DNA of 64,000 nucleotides from the NCBI GenBank assembly GCA_017305835.1, contig JAFKJY010000062.1:1-64000 (forward strand), read 5' to 3'. This stretch comes from Hyphomicrobiales bacterium. Its GTDB lineage: Bacteria > Pseudomonadota > Alphaproteobacteria > Rhizobiales > Rhizobiaceae. The translations under genes and the position numbers were made by a program. The notes under the pieces were generated by a model. The model was not told the DNA's origin and searched no databases. It saw nothing but the letters and a program-made list of their open reading frames with translations. Position 1 is the first letter of the stretch. Every line of letters starts with the position of its first letter. Shown here piece after piece: positions 35,634-44,431 of the stretch.

Positions 35634-36205
35634 CTAACCTTGGGGGACGAGCTTGGCGAGCTCCGGGAACTTCTCGTCGAACTTCTTGGCCCAGCGCACC
35701 AGCCTGGAGCGGCCCTTCTCCCACTTGCCCTCGAAGCGGAGCTGCAGGTAGCCGATGGTCGCGCGAAGCGCGATCTGCCCGGCGGTGATCTTGGCCGGGA
35801 TCTTCGGCGGCGCCGCGTTCAGCATGTCGAGCGCGCGCGTCACCTTGGCCCACTGCTTGTCCAGCCATTCCTGGTGGACCTTCTCTTCCGGCCGCCAACG
35901 GCGCTCGTAGACATGCGCCAGCAGGCAGTCGCAGATGCCGTCGGCGAGCGATTCGAGCCTCTCGGCCTCGGTGCGCTTGGCCGGATTGCGCGGGAACAGC
36001 GCGTTCTTCGACACGCGGTTGAGATACTGCACGATCGCCGCGCTGTCGTAGATCGCCATGCCGTCCTCGGTGACCAGCACCGGGATCTTGCCGAGCGGGT
36101 TGGCCTTGAGGAATTCGGCGCTCGGCTCGGTCGTGTTGGTCTTGACCGGGCCATCCTCACCTTCGCGCTGTAGGGCGAGGGCGTCGCAAAGAGCAGTTTA
36201 TGCAT
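35634..36205 (-). pseudogene. Glutathione S-transferase, frameshifted by an internal deletion
   Basis: The gene starts MHKLLFATPSPYSAKVRMA (ATG 36203-36205), the usual GST N-terminus. After about 19 codons, at roughly 36147-36153, the protein resumes in another frame as PVKTNTTEPSAEFLKANPLG, then KIPVLVTEDGMAIYDSAA and a complete C-terminal helical domain to 35634. About ten residues between the first helix and PVKT are missing, and the frame changes. An internal ATG at 36080 could give a 148-residue fragment without most of the thioredoxin fold, which is unlikely to be active. A real deletion or a sequencing error would look the same. Confidence 0.8.
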
Positions 36206-36234
36206 GCTGGTTCTCCATCTCGTCGGCGCGAGAC

Positions 36235-36342
36235 CTAGAGCATTTCCAGCAAAAGTGCGAAGCGGTTTTGCGTCCGGAAATGCGCCTGAACAAAATAGCT
36301 GGAGCGGTTCTGCCAATTCCATTGATACCGGAACCACTCTAG
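36235..36342. repeat. 108-bp RIME-like palindromic element
   Basis: Opens CTAGAG and closes CTCTAG, exactly 108 bp, the same length as the copy at 2511-2618. The left hairpin pairs GCATTTCC (36240-36247) with GGAAATGC (36276-36283). The right hairpin pairs GAGCGGTTC (36302-36310) with GAACCACTC (36331-36339, one mismatch). It lies about 30 bp upstream of the broken GST gene and 38 bp from the end of the RNase T2 gene. Confidence 0.85.
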
Positions 36343-36379
36343 CCGATTCTGGCGCGCCCGCCGAGACGGAAAGCCGCCT

Positions 36380-37045
36380 TCAGGGCGCGGCCGGCAGGCT
36401 CAGCGAGCCGGCGCGGCAGGAATTGCGGTCGATCTCCGGGCAGGAGCGGAAGCCGAGCTCCCGCGTCAGGCAGATGCGCACCTCGTCCAGCATGCCGCCT
36501 TCGCAGGTCACCGCGATGCCGTCCGTCGTCATGCCGGGATTGGCCTGCGCGAAGGCCTGCTCGATCGCCTTCGGCGCCAGCTTCGCGGCTTGGCCGGCGT
36601 CGCTCAGGCTCTCCGGCAGCCTGATCCGCTCGTAGGCGGCCCGCGTCGCCGCGAAATAGTCGGCCTGCGACAGGTTGGTGCAGGTCCCGTGCGTGCGCCA
36701 CTCGTGGCCGACGAGCCCGCGCGAGGGCATGATGTCGGCCATGCGGTCGGCGAGATCGTTCGGCACCCGGGCCGGCTCGTCGCTCTGGCAGTCCTTCGGA
36801 TAGCCGCGCTCGAACTGCGGCCACAGCCCGTGCACGATGAAGGCGAGGTCGCGGTCGCGGGCGCATTGCCGGCGGTCCGCCTGCTCGCCCTCGATCTCGC
36901 AATAGCTCGGGGACCACGCGAGCGACAGCACGTAGAAGTCGAAGCCGCTGCCGCGCGCGGCCGTCGTCGCGCCGTCCTTGCCGGAGGAAGGGGCGCAGGC
37001 GGCCAGGATCAGCGTCGCGGCGACCGCCGCCTTGATGCGTCTCAC
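36380..37045 (-). CDS. Ribonuclease T2 family lipoprotein
   Basis: A 221-residue secreted endoribonuclease. The GTG start gives a short signal peptide with lipobox ILAAC (Cys17), so it is probably lipid-anchored. Both active-site boxes are intact: FIVHGLWPQ and GHEWRTHGTC. Six or more Cys allow disulfides. RNase T2 enzymes cut RNA through a 2',3'-cyclic intermediate; this one may scavenge external RNA in the periplasm. Start 37045 is preferred because the extension to 37138 has no signal-peptide character. Confidence 0.92.
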   Translation of the reverse strand: MRRIKAAVAATLILAACAPSSGKDGATTAARGSGFDFYVLSLAWSPSYCEIEGEQADRRQCARDRDLAFIVHGLWPQFERGYPKDCQSDEPARVPNDLADRMADIMPSRGLVGHEWRTHGTCTNLSQADYFAATRAAYERIRLPESLSDAGQAAKLAPKAIEQAFAQANPGMTTDGIAVTCEGGMLDEVRICLTRELGFRSCPEIDRNSCRAGSLSLPAAP

Positions 37046-37067
37046 GGAATCCGTCCCGGCGCGCGCC

Positions 37068-37508
37068 CTAGCGCAGCACGCGGCAATTGCCGTTGTAGAC
37101 GTGCCAGCGGTCGAAGCCGGACACGCAGAACTCGACATTACTGCCGAAGCCGGCGAAGCCCATCGGCTTCTCGATCAGGTACCAGACCGTGCGGCTGCGC
37201 CCGTCGCTGAGCGCGACGGTGGCGTGGCAGTAGCGGCGGTCGACCAGCCAGGTGTCGTGCGCCGGCCGGTAGCGGGTCTGGCCGATGCGCTGGAAGTCGA
37301 CGATCTCGACCTGCGGCAGGTGGGGCACGTTGCGCACCTGCCAGCGGAAGCGCTCGCTGATGCGGCCGAGCACGCGCGTGTCGGCGCAGGCGCCGGGGTC
37401 GGACGCGTAGACGCCGACCACCATGTCGGCCGCGCTGGCCGCGCCTGCGACGACGGCGCCGGAGGCGGCGATCGCGGCCGCCAGGACGGCATGGACGAAA
37501 TTCTTCAT
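37068..37508 (-). CDS. Small exported Cys-containing protein of unknown function
   Basis: A 146-residue protein with a signal peptide (residues 1-28, ending AASAAD). The mature part has four Cys (GACAD, RRYCHATV, EFCVSG, GNCRVL) likely to form two disulfides, and a Trp-rich core. ATG 37508 is preceded by CGGAGAG. I do not recognise a family. It lies 22 bp upstream of the RNase T2 gene on the same strand, so the two may be co-expressed. Confidence 0.78.
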   Translation of the reverse strand: MKNFVHAVLAAAIAASGAVVAGAASAADMVVGVYASDPGACADTRVLGRISERFRWQVRNVPHLPQVEIVDFQRIGQTRYRPAHDTWLVDRRYCHATVALSDGRSRTVWYLIEKPMGFAGFGSNVEFCVSGFDRWHVYNGNCRVLR

Positions 37509-37659
37509 CGGGCTCTCCGTTGGTGGCGCCGCATCCGGCCGCGTCGATTCGGCCGGCAGGTAAGCAATTTGGCCAACGGCCGACGCAGGGTCAAGCGCGG
37601 GCTCCGCTTGCAACGCGCAGGGCCGGTGCTAGGTTGCCGCAGGGGCAGGGGAGGCGGAC

Positions 37660-38088
37660 ATGGCAGACGCAGTCCACGCGATAGGCAAGGCGATGTTCGA
37701 CGCGCTGATGCGCGGCGACAAGGAGGCGACGATCGCCGCCTTCGCCGACGACGCCGAGATATTCGATCCGCACTATCCGCGGCCGCATATGCGCGGCAAG
37801 GCCGAGATCCGCGCCGGCCTCGACTGGGGCTTCGGCTCGATGAAGAGCTTCGGCTTCGACATAAAGCACTATTTCCCCGGCAAGGACGGCCTGTCCGGCG
37901 TCTTCGAGGTCGACACGCACCACGTGCTCAAGATCGGCAAGAAACTCGACTTCCCGCAGATCTTCGTCATGGAGACCGACGGCAGCAAGGTCACCGCGCT
38001 CCGCGCCTACGAGCCCTACGGCCCGAACGGCATGGGCGGCGTCTTCCTCGGCATCGAGCGGCTGAAGTGGAAGATGTCGGGCAAATAG
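37660..38088 (+). CDS. SnoaL/NTF2-like family protein
   Basis: A 142-residue NTF2-fold protein. MRGDKEATIAAFADDAEIFDPHYP and MRGKAEIRAGLDWGF are typical of SnoaL-like ketosteroid-isomerase relatives. Ligand and reaction are not known. It is preceded by GGGGAGG and is divergent from the 37068 gene. It ends 1 bp before the stop codon of convergent rlmJ. Confidence 0.88.
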   Translation: MADAVHAIGKAMFDALMRGDKEATIAAFADDAEIFDPHYPRPHMRGKAEIRAGLDWGFGSMKSFGFDIKHYFPGKDGLSGVFEVDTHHVLKIGKKLDFPQIFVMETDGSKVTALRAYEPYGPNGMGGVFLGIERLKWKMSGK

Positions 38089-38934
38089 CTATTCGCCCGC
38101 CAGCCACGCCACGTTCGCCTTCGCGCCGCCTTCGCCGAGTATGTCCGCCAGCACCGGCAGCAGCGTCCTCATCTCCGCTTCGAGCGGGTAGGGCGGGTTG
38201 ACCACGGCCAGCCCGGAGCCGTCGAAGCGCGGCTCGGCCGAAGGCGCGCGGATCTCCAGCGAAAGATCGAGGATCTTCGGGATGTCGGCGCCTGCCAGCT
38301 CTCGCCGGAATGCCTCGACCGCCTTGCGGTCCTTGATGGGATACCACAGCGCGTAGATGCCGCCCGGCCAGCGCCGCCATGCCTTCTTCAGCCCCTCGGC
38401 CAGCCGGTCGAACTCGCCCGCCTCCTCGAACGGCGGGTCGACCAGCACCAGCCCGCGCTTCTCCTTGGGCGGCAGGTGCGCGCCGAGCGCCAGCCAGCCG
38501 TCGAGCTCGATCACCCGCGTCTGAAAGTCGCCGGCGAAGCGCGCCTTCAGCGCCGCCGCGTCGGCCGGATGCAGCTCGATCGCCGTCAGCCGGTCCTGCG
38601 GCCGCAGCAGGTGCCGCACGATCGCCGGCGAGCCGGGATAGCGCCGCATGCCGCCGCCGGGGTTCGCGGCGCGCACAGCGTCGAGATAGGGCGCGAGCAG
38701 CGCCTGGGCCCCGGCCGGCAGCGTCGCCTCCAGCAGCCCGCCGATGCCGCCGCGCCATTCGCCGGTCTTCTGCGCCTCGGCCGAGGAGAGGTCGTAGACG
38801 CCGAGGCCGGCGTGGGTGTCGATGACGCGGAACGCCTTGTCCTTCTGCTTCAGGTATTCCACGATCCGTGCCAACGCCGCGTGCTTCATCACGTCGGCGA
38901 AATTCCCCGCATGGTAGGCGTGGCGGTAGTTCAT
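38089..38934 (-). CDS. rlmJ: 23S rRNA adenine-2030 N6-methyltransferase
   Basis: RlmJ (YhiR) methylates A2030 of 23S rRNA. The 281-residue protein begins MNYRHAYHAGNFADVMKHA, the family signature. It shows the SAM-site IDTHAGLGVYDL and the catalytic DPPFEE in VLVDPPFEEAGEFDRL. The C-terminus carries NPPYPLEAEM. A perfect 40-bp inverted repeat begins 22 bp upstream of its start. Confidence 0.96.
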   Translation of the reverse strand: MNYRHAYHAGNFADVMKHAALARIVEYLKQKDKAFRVIDTHAGLGVYDLSSAEAQKTGEWRGGIGGLLEATLPAGAQALLAPYLDAVRAANPGGGMRRYPGSPAIVRHLLRPQDRLTAIELHPADAAALKARFAGDFQTRVIELDGWLALGAHLPPKEKRGLVLVDPPFEEAGEFDRLAEGLKKAWRRWPGGIYALWYPIKDRKAVEAFRRELAGADIPKILDLSLEIRAPSAEPRFDGSGLAVVNPPYPLEAEMRTLLPVLADILGEGGAKANVAWLAGE

Positions 38935-38956
38935 GGCAGGCTGGCAGGCAGGAAAT

Positions 38957-39052
38957 TACCCCCACCCCTAACCCCTCCCCACAAGGGGGAGGGGAACTCG
39001 GAAACGGCGGCATTCCCCTCCCCCTTGTGGGGAGGGGTTAGGGGTGGGGGTA
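38957..39052. repeat. Perfect 40-bp inverted repeat (giant hairpin)
   Basis: Arms 38957-38996 and 39013-39052 are exact reverse complements over 40 bp with a 16-bp loop. Each arm contains smaller palindromes (CCCCTCCCC, ACAAGGGGGAGGGG). It lies between the divergent rlmJ and molybdoenzyme genes. It resembles known GC-rich rhizobial intergenic repeats and may influence transcripts from either side. Confidence 0.9.
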
Positions 39053-39146
39053 GACGACGCGCGAAAACGCTGGGGGCTTCGTCTGGTCCAAATGCGATCA
39101 TGCTGTTTCCCTACACGCCCACGCCAAAACCCGCTAGTTTGACCGC

Positions 39147-41276
39147 ATGAATGCCCCAGCCAATATCCGCGAGGCGGCCGCGCGACTGACCGTCGGCCAC
39201 TCCGCCTGCCCCCACGACTGCCCCTCCACCTGTGCGCTGGACGTCGAGATCCTCGACGGCAGGCGCATCGGCCGCGTCCACGGCGCCCGAGACAATTCCT
39301 ATACGGCCGGCGTCATCTGCGCCAAGGTCGCGCGCTATTCCGAGCGCATCCACCATCCCGACCGCCTGCTGAAGCCGCTCGTCCGCTCCGGCGCCAAGGG
39401 CGGGGGCGGCTGGAAGGAGGCGAGCTGGGAGGCCGCGCTCGACCTCGTCGCCGAAAAGTTCATCGCCGCCGAGGAAAAGCACGGCTCCGAGACGGTCTGG
39501 CCCTACTACTACGCCGGTACGATGGGGCTGGTGCAGCGCGATTCGATCAACCGCCTGCGCCACGCCAAGAAATATTCCGGCTTCTTCGATTCGATCTGCA
39601 CCAACCTCGCCTGGACCGGCTGGGTGATGGGCACCGGCCGGCTCGCCGGCGCCGATCCGCGCGAGATGGCCAGGTCCGACTGCGTCGTCATCTGGGGCAC
39701 GAATGCCGTCGTCACCCAGGTCAACGTGATGACGCATGCCGTGCGGGCGCGGAAGGAGCGCGGCGCCAAGATCGTCGTCGTCGACGTCTACGACAACGCC
39801 ACGATGAAGCAGGCCGACATGGGCCTGATCGTCAAGCCGGGCACCGACGGCGCGCTCGCCTGCGCGGTCATGCACGTGCTGTTCCGCGACGGCCTCGCCG
39901 ACCGGGCCTATCTGGAAAGATACACCGACGACCCGAAGGGGCTGGAGGCGCATCTTTCCACCCGCACGCCCGAATGGGCCTCCGCCATCTGCGGTGTGCC
40001 CGTTCCCGAGATCGAGGCCTTCGCCCGTCTCGTCGGCACCACCAAGCGGACCTTCTTCCGCCTCGGCTACGGCTTCGCGCGCCAGCGCAACGGCTCTGTC
40101 AACATGCATGCCGCGCTCTCCATAGCGGCCGTCACGGGCTGCTGGCAGTACGAGGGCGGCGGCGCGTTCCATTCCAATTCCGGCGTGCTCAAGCTCGACG
40201 GCAATCTCGTGCAGGGCACTCGGCTCGCCGACCCGCGCATCCGCCATCTCGACCACTCGCGCATCGGACCGGTGCTCACCGGCGCCCCGGACGCACTTTA
40301 CGGCGGGCCGCCGGTGACGGCGCTGCTGATCCAGAACACCAATCCGGCCAACGTCGCGCCCGAGCAGCGGCTGGTGAAGCGCGGCTTCCTGCGCGACGAT
40401 CTCTTCACCTGCGTGCACGAGCAGTTCATGACCGATACGGCGAAGCTCGCCGACGTCGTGCTGCCGGCCACCATGTTCATGGAGCACGACGACATCTACA
40501 AGGGCGGTGGCAACCAGCACATCACGCTGGGGCCGAAGCTGGTCGACCCGCCGGAAGGCCCGCGCCCCAACCTCTACGTCATCGAGGAACTGGCCAAACG
40601 GCTGGGCGTCGCCCACATGCCCGGCTTCGGCATGACCGCGCGCGAGCATATCGACGTGATGCTGGCGCGGCGCGGCCTGGGTGACTTCGACAGCTTTCGC
40701 GCCGGGCGCTGGGCCGACCTTCAGCCGCCTTTCGAGCGCGCCCATTACATCTCCGGCTTTGGCCATCCCGACGGCAAGTTCCGCTTCCGGCCCGACTGGA
40801 CCAACACGCCGGCGCCAAACAAGCCGCCGAAGTCGATGGGGCCGCAGGGCGACTGGCGGCGGCTTCCCGAATTTCCCGACCATGTCGACCTGATCGAGGT
40901 CGCGGACGCAGAGCACCCGTTCCGGCTGGCGACTTCGCCGGCGCGCAACTACCTGAATTCGAGCTTCACCGAGACGCCCACCTCGCGCCAGCGCGAGGGC
41001 CGGCCCGAGCTGCAGATCCATCCCGAGGACGCCGCCCCGCTCGGCCTTGCCGACGGCGACCGCGTCGAGATCGGCAACATGCGCGGCGAGGTCGTGCTGC
41101 ACGCGAAGCTGTTTTCCGGCTTGCGCCGCGGCGTCGTCATCGCCGAAGGCGTGTGGCCCAACTCCGCCCACGAGCGCGGCGAGGGCATCAACGTCCTCAC
41201 CGGCTCCGACGCCGGCCCGCCCTACGGCGGCTTCGCCGTCCACGACACCAAAGTGTGGGTGCGGCGGGCGGGCTAG
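39147..41276 (+). CDS. Molybdopterin-dependent oxidoreductase (DMSO reductase superfamily)
   Basis: A 709-residue catalytic subunit. N-terminal Cys21, Cys25, Cys29 and Cys58 (CPHDCPSTC ... GVICAK) bind a [4Fe-4S] cluster. Molybdopterin-binding segments (WGTNAVVTQVNVM, NTNPANVAPEQRLV, GGGNQHITLGP) and a C-terminal molydopterin-dinucleotide domain (ATSPARNYLNSSF...GDRVEIGNMRGEV) follow. There is no Tat signal, so it is cytoplasmic, and no electron-transfer subunit is adjacent. The substrate is unknown. The stop CTAG is shared with the convergent ParE gene. Confidence 0.93.
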   Translation: MNAPANIREAAARLTVGHSACPHDCPSTCALDVEILDGRRIGRVHGARDNSYTAGVICAKVARYSERIHHPDRLLKPLVRSGAKGGGGWKEASWEAALDLVAEKFIAAEEKHGSETVWPYYYAGTMGLVQRDSINRLRHAKKYSGFFDSICTNLAWTGWVMGTGRLAGADPREMARSDCVVIWGTNAVVTQVNVMTHAVRARKERGAKIVVVDVYDNATMKQADMGLIVKPGTDGALACAVMHVLFRDGLADRAYLERYTDDPKGLEAHLSTRTPEWASAICGVPVPEIEAFARLVGTTKRTFFRLGYGFARQRNGSVNMHAALSIAAVTGCWQYEGGGAFHSNSGVLKLDGNLVQGTRLADPRIRHLDHSRIGPVLTGAPDALYGGPPVTALLIQNTNPANVAPEQRLVKRGFLRDDLFTCVHEQFMTDTAKLADVVLPATMFMEHDDIYKGGGNQHITLGPKLVDPPEGPRPNLYVIEELAKRLGVAHMPGFGMTAREHIDVMLARRGLGDFDSFRAGRWADLQPPFERAHYISGFGHPDGKFRFRPDWTNTPAPNKPPKSMGPQGDWRRLPEFPDHVDLIEVADAEHPFRLATSPARNYLNSSFTETPTSRQREGRPELQIHPEDAAPLGLADGDRVEIGNMRGEVVLHAKLFSGLRRGVVIAEGVWPNSAHERGEGINVLTGSDAGPPYGGFAVHDTKVWVRRAG

Positions 41277-41566
41277 AAAAGGTCGGTGAGGTCGCGCGCG
41301 CCGTGAACGACGCGGATGATTTCGACCATATTGCCGTCGAAGCGATAAAGGATCAGATATCTGCCGCTGACCAGCACCCGCGCGTCGGAGGCAATCTCCG
41401 GTCTGCGTGCACCGATTTCGGGGAAATCGGCCAGACGGATGATTTGCTTGTCGATTTCATCGAGCAGGCGGTCGGCGGCGCCCGGCGACTCGGCAGCGAT
41501 ATAGTTCCAGATCTCGATTAGATCGGTCTTGGCTGTGGCATTCCGAACGATCTGTATCCGCGGCAA
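41273..41566 (-). CDS. parE: ParE/RelE-family toxin
   Basis: A 97-residue RelE/ParE-fold toxin (MPRIQIVRNATAKTDLIEIW, then RLADFPEIGARRPE and RYLILYRFDG, IIRVVHGARD). The TTG start follows the antitoxin stop directly. Its stop overlaps the stop of the molybdoenzyme gene in a shared CTAG. ParE toxins poison gyrase; RelE toxins cut mRNA. The LILYRFDGN...VVHGARD pattern fits ParE better. Confidence 0.9.
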   Translation of the reverse strand: MPRIQIVRNATAKTDLIEIWNYIAAESPGAADRLLDEIDKQIIRLADFPEIGARRPEIASDARVLVSGRYLILYRFDGNMVEIIRVVHGARDLTDLF

Positions 41567-41845
41567 TCAACGCTCCCTGCGCATCGCCTCGTATTTCGCC
41601 CGCGCTTCGGCCTTGATCTCTTCGATCGAATAAGGCTGCCCCGGACCGCTGTCGATGCCTTCCTGCCAGAGCCTGCGCAGGCGTTCGATTTCGAGCTGGC
41701 GCAGCGATTGGCGCTGCTTCCATTCGCGCAGCGCCTCGCGCACCACCTCGCTCGCCGAACCGTACTGGCCGCTGTCGACCGCCTCGTGGACCGATTCCAG
41801 GAGCTCGTGCGGCAGCGAGATGCTGACCTTTTCGATATTCGCCAT
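41567..41845 (-). CDS. parD: ParD-family antitoxin
   Basis: A 92-residue ribbon-helix-helix antitoxin: MANIEKVSISLPHELLESV at the start and YGSASEVVREALREW in the RHH, then a long charged helix for toxin binding ending EAMRRER. ATG 41845 is preceded by GGGAGA. Antitoxin first, toxin second with no gap, is the standard parDE order. It should autoregulate the pair through the region above 41845. Confidence 0.93.
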   Translation of the reverse strand: MANIEKVSISLPHELLESVHEAVDSGQYGSASEVVREALREWKQRQSLRQLEIERLRRLWQEGIDSGPGQPYSIEEIKAEARAKYEAMRRER

Positions 41846-41905
41846 GACCGTATCTCCCAAGGCGAATGGTAGCAAAATTTCCTACCGCCGGCAACGCAAC
41901 GCCCG

Positions 41906-42613
41906 CTACGGCGTGAACCGCGCCAGCGCCTCGATGTCGGAGCTGGCCGAGACCGGGTCGGGCGACAGGATCGTCTCGGCCGGGCCGCCCTTGACCGGGA
42001 AGGAGGCGTAGACCGTGCGGCCGCCTTCCATCCTGACCTTGCCTTCCGCCAGAAGGGCGAGCGCGGCCGGGTAGAGCCGGTGCTCGGCCTTGAGCACGCG
42101 CGCGGCGAGCGCCTCCTCGCCGTCCTCGGGAAAGACCGGCACCGCCGCCTGCGCGATGATCGGCCCGGAATCCACCTGCGCGGTGACGAAATGCACCGTG
42201 CAGCCGTGGATTCGCAGGCCGGCGTCGAGCGCGCGCGCATGCGTGTCGAGGCCGGGGAAAGTCGGCAGCAGGGAAGGGTGGATGTTGATCATGCGCCCGT
42301 GCCAGCGCGCCGTGAAGTCGGGCGACAGCGTGCGCATGTAGCCGGCGAGGCAGATCAGCTCCGCCTGCGCGTCCTCCAGCACGTTGGTGATCGCCCCCTC
42401 ATGCGCCTCGCGCGTGGGGTATTCCGAGCGCGGCACGGTGCGCGTCTGTACGCCCGCGCGCGCTGCGAGGTCGAGGCCGGGCGCGTCGGCGCGGTTGGAG
42501 ATGACGGCGACGATCTCGGCCGGATAGTCGCGCTCGGACGCCGCCGCGATCAGCGCGGCCATGTTCGAGCCCCGCCCGGAGATCAGGATAGCGACGCGTT
42601 TGCGTGTGGTCAT
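41906..42613 (-). CDS. purN: Phosphoribosylglycinamide formyltransferase
   Basis: PurN formylates GAR with 10-formyl-THF in purine synthesis. The 235-residue protein has ILISGRGSNMAALIAA, the active-site INIHPSLLPTFPGL with the catalytic His in HGCTVHFVTAQVDSGPII, and a somewhat longer C-terminus than E. coli PurN (212). It follows purM after 17 bp on the same strand, as in most bacteria. Confidence 0.96.
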   Translation of the reverse strand: MTTRKRVAILISGRGSNMAALIAAASERDYPAEIVAVISNRADAPGLDLAARAGVQTRTVPRSEYPTREAHEGAITNVLEDAQAELICLAGYMRTLSPDFTARWHGRMINIHPSLLPTFPGLDTHARALDAGLRIHGCTVHFVTAQVDSGPIIAQAAVPVFPEDGEEALAARVLKAEHRLYPAALALLAEGKVRMEGGRTVYASFPVKGGPAETILSPDPVSASSDIEALARFTP

Positions 42614-42630
42614 GCGCGTGTGCTCCTGGC

Positions 42631-43695
42631 TCAGAATTCCAACTCGCCGCGATAGACGACGCCGCGGTCGCGGCGCGGGCAGATGCGGCCGATCGGCGTC
42701 ACCGTCTCGCCGGCCGCCTGCAGCACGGCCGCCACCTGCGCGGCCTGCCCGGCCGCCACCACGGCGATCATGCCGACGCCGCAGTTGAAGGTCCGCAGCA
42801 TCTCGTCGCGCGCCACCCCGCCGGTCCGCGCCAGCCAGGAGAACACGGGCGGCGGCTCGATCGTGTCGAGGTCGAGCTCGGCCGCGAAGGCCGCCGGCAG
42901 CACGCGCGGCGTGTTTTCCGGGAAGCCGCCGCCGGTGATGTGGGCGAGCGCCTTGATGCCGTGCGTCTCGCGCATGGCGGAGAGCAGCGGCTTCACATAG
43001 ATGCGCGTCGGCGCCAAAAGCGCCTCGCCGAGCGAGCGCCCGGCCGCGAACGGCGCCTCGTCGGCCCAGGCGAGCCCGCTCCTCTCGACGATCCGCCGCA
43101 CCAGCGAAAACCCGTTGGAGTGCAGGCCGGACGAGGCGAGCCCGAGCAGCACGTCGCCTTCCACGATGTCGTCCGTCGGCAGCAGCCGGCCGCGCTCGGC
43201 CGCGCCCACCGCGAAGCCGGCGAGGTCGTAGTCCTTGTCGGCATAGAGGCCCGGCATCTCCGCCGTCTCGCCGCCGAGCAGCGCGCAGCCGGCCTGCCGG
43301 CAGCCCTCGGCGATGCCGGCCACGATCGCCGCGCCCTGGTCGGGGTCGAGCTTGCCGGTCGCGAAATAGTCGAGGAAGAACAGCGGCTCGGCGCCCTGCA
43401 CGACGATGTCGTTGACGCACATCGCCACGAGGTCGATGCCGATCGTGCCGTTGAGGCCCGTCTCGATGGCGATCTTAAGCTTGGTGCCGACGCCGTCGTT
43501 GGCGGCCACCAGCACGGGGTCGGTGAAGCCCGCCGCCCTGAGGTCGAACAGGCCGCCGAAGCCGCCGATCTCGCCATCGGCGCCCGGCCGCCGCGTCTGC
43601 CGCACCAGCGGCTTGATCTTCTCGACCATCTCGGCGCCGGCATCGATGTCGACGCCGGCCTGGGCATAGGTCAAACCGTTCTTGCCGTCGCTCAT
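42631..43695 (-). CDS. purM: Phosphoribosylformylglycinamidine cyclo-ligase
   Basis: PurM closes the imidazole ring of AIR with ATP. The 354-residue protein shows [13 protein letters not shown], the ATP-binding [24 protein letters not shown] and [16 protein letters not shown] 43695 is chosen, since the longer frame upstream is not homologous. It is divergent from the CDP-alcohol transferase gene and first in the purM-purN operon. Confidence 0.97.
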   Translation of the reverse strand: MSDGKNGLTYAQAGVDIDAGAEMVEKIKPLVRQTRRPGADGEIGGFGGLFDLRAAGFTDPVLVAANDGVGTKLKIAIETGLNGTIGIDLVAMCVNDIVVQGAEPLFFLDYFATGKLDPDQGAAIVAGIAEGCRQAGCALLGGETAEMPGLYADKDYDLAGFAVGAAERGRLLPTDDIVEGDVLLGLASSGLHSNGFSLVRRIVERSGLAWADEAPFAAGRSLGEALLAPTRIYVKPLLSAMRETHGIKALAHITGGGFPENTPRVLPAAFAAELDLDTIEPPPVFSWLARTGGVARDEMLRTFNCGVGMIAVVAAGQAAQVAAVLQAAGETVTPIGRICPRRDRGVVYRGELEF

Positions 43696-43879
43696 GGCCG
43701 CCCGTTTCCGCCGCCTGTGCCGCCCATGCCGGGTGTTTGCCCGAAGCGGCCGCCGCTTGCAAGGCGGGGCGACCACTGCCGCCGCGAAAGCCCGTGGACA
43801 GTCGCGCACCTTGCTAAGTGCGGCGCGGACGGCCATCTATCGCCGACAGACACAAGCCGGTGCGGAGCCGACGACGGCC

Positions 43880-44431
43880 GTGACCATCCCCAACGTCATC
43901 ACGCTGATGCGTTTCCTGCTCGTTCCCGCCGTCATCTATGCGATGCTCGTCGGCGCGACGGGCTGGGCGCTCGCCGGCTTCGTGCTGGCCGGCGTGTCGG
44001 ACGCGGTCGACGGCTTCATCGCCCGCCAGTTCCACCAGCAGTCCGAGCTCGGCGCCTATCTCGACCCGCTCGCCGACAAGCTGCTGCTGGTCAGCGTCTT
44101 CGTGGTGCTGGGCCTCAGGGGCGACCTGCCGCTGTGGCTCGTCGTGGCGGCCGTGTCGCGCGATGCGCTCATCGTCGGCGCGGTGCTGATCTCCACCGTC
44201 ATGGCCATGCCCGTCGAGGTCAAGCCGCTGCCGGTGTCGAAGGCAAATACCGCGATCCAGATCGTGCTCGCCTCGGTCGTCCTGTTCGAGCTCGCCTTCG
44301 ATTATCATTTCGGCGGCCTGCGCGCCTGGCTGGTCATCGCCTCCGGCCTCTTGACCGCCGCTTCCGCGGCAGCCTATCTCGTCGCCTGGCTGAGGCACAT
44401 GAGCGGTCATGGCGAAGGCGAATCCGCGTAA
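43880..44431 (+). CDS. CDP-alcohol phosphatidyltransferase family protein
   Basis: A 183-residue membrane enzyme with the CDP-alcohol motif SDAVDGFIARQFHQQSELGAYLDPLADK. It is the second such enzyme in the window besides pgsA. Its product lipid is uncertain (phosphatidylglycerol phosphate or cardiolipin synthase type). The GTG start at 43880 begins VTIPNVITLMRFLLVPA as in relatives. The next gene starts 23 bp inside it, so co-translation is likely. Confidence 0.88.
   Translation: MTIPNVITLMRFLLVPAVIYAMLVGATGWALAGFVLAGVSDAVDGFIARQFHQQSELGAYLDPLADKLLLVSVFVVLGLRGDLPLWLVVAAVSRDALIVGAVLISTVMAMPVEVKPLPVSKANTAIQIVLASVVLFELAFDYHFGGLRAWLVIASGLLTAASAAAYLVAWLRHMSGHGEGESA

Noticed and set aside
39111..41243. 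A 710-codon open frame antisense to the molybdoenzyme gene
   Set aside because: Shadow of the molybdoenzyme coding strand; composition is Arg/Gly/Val-biased and no motif is seen.
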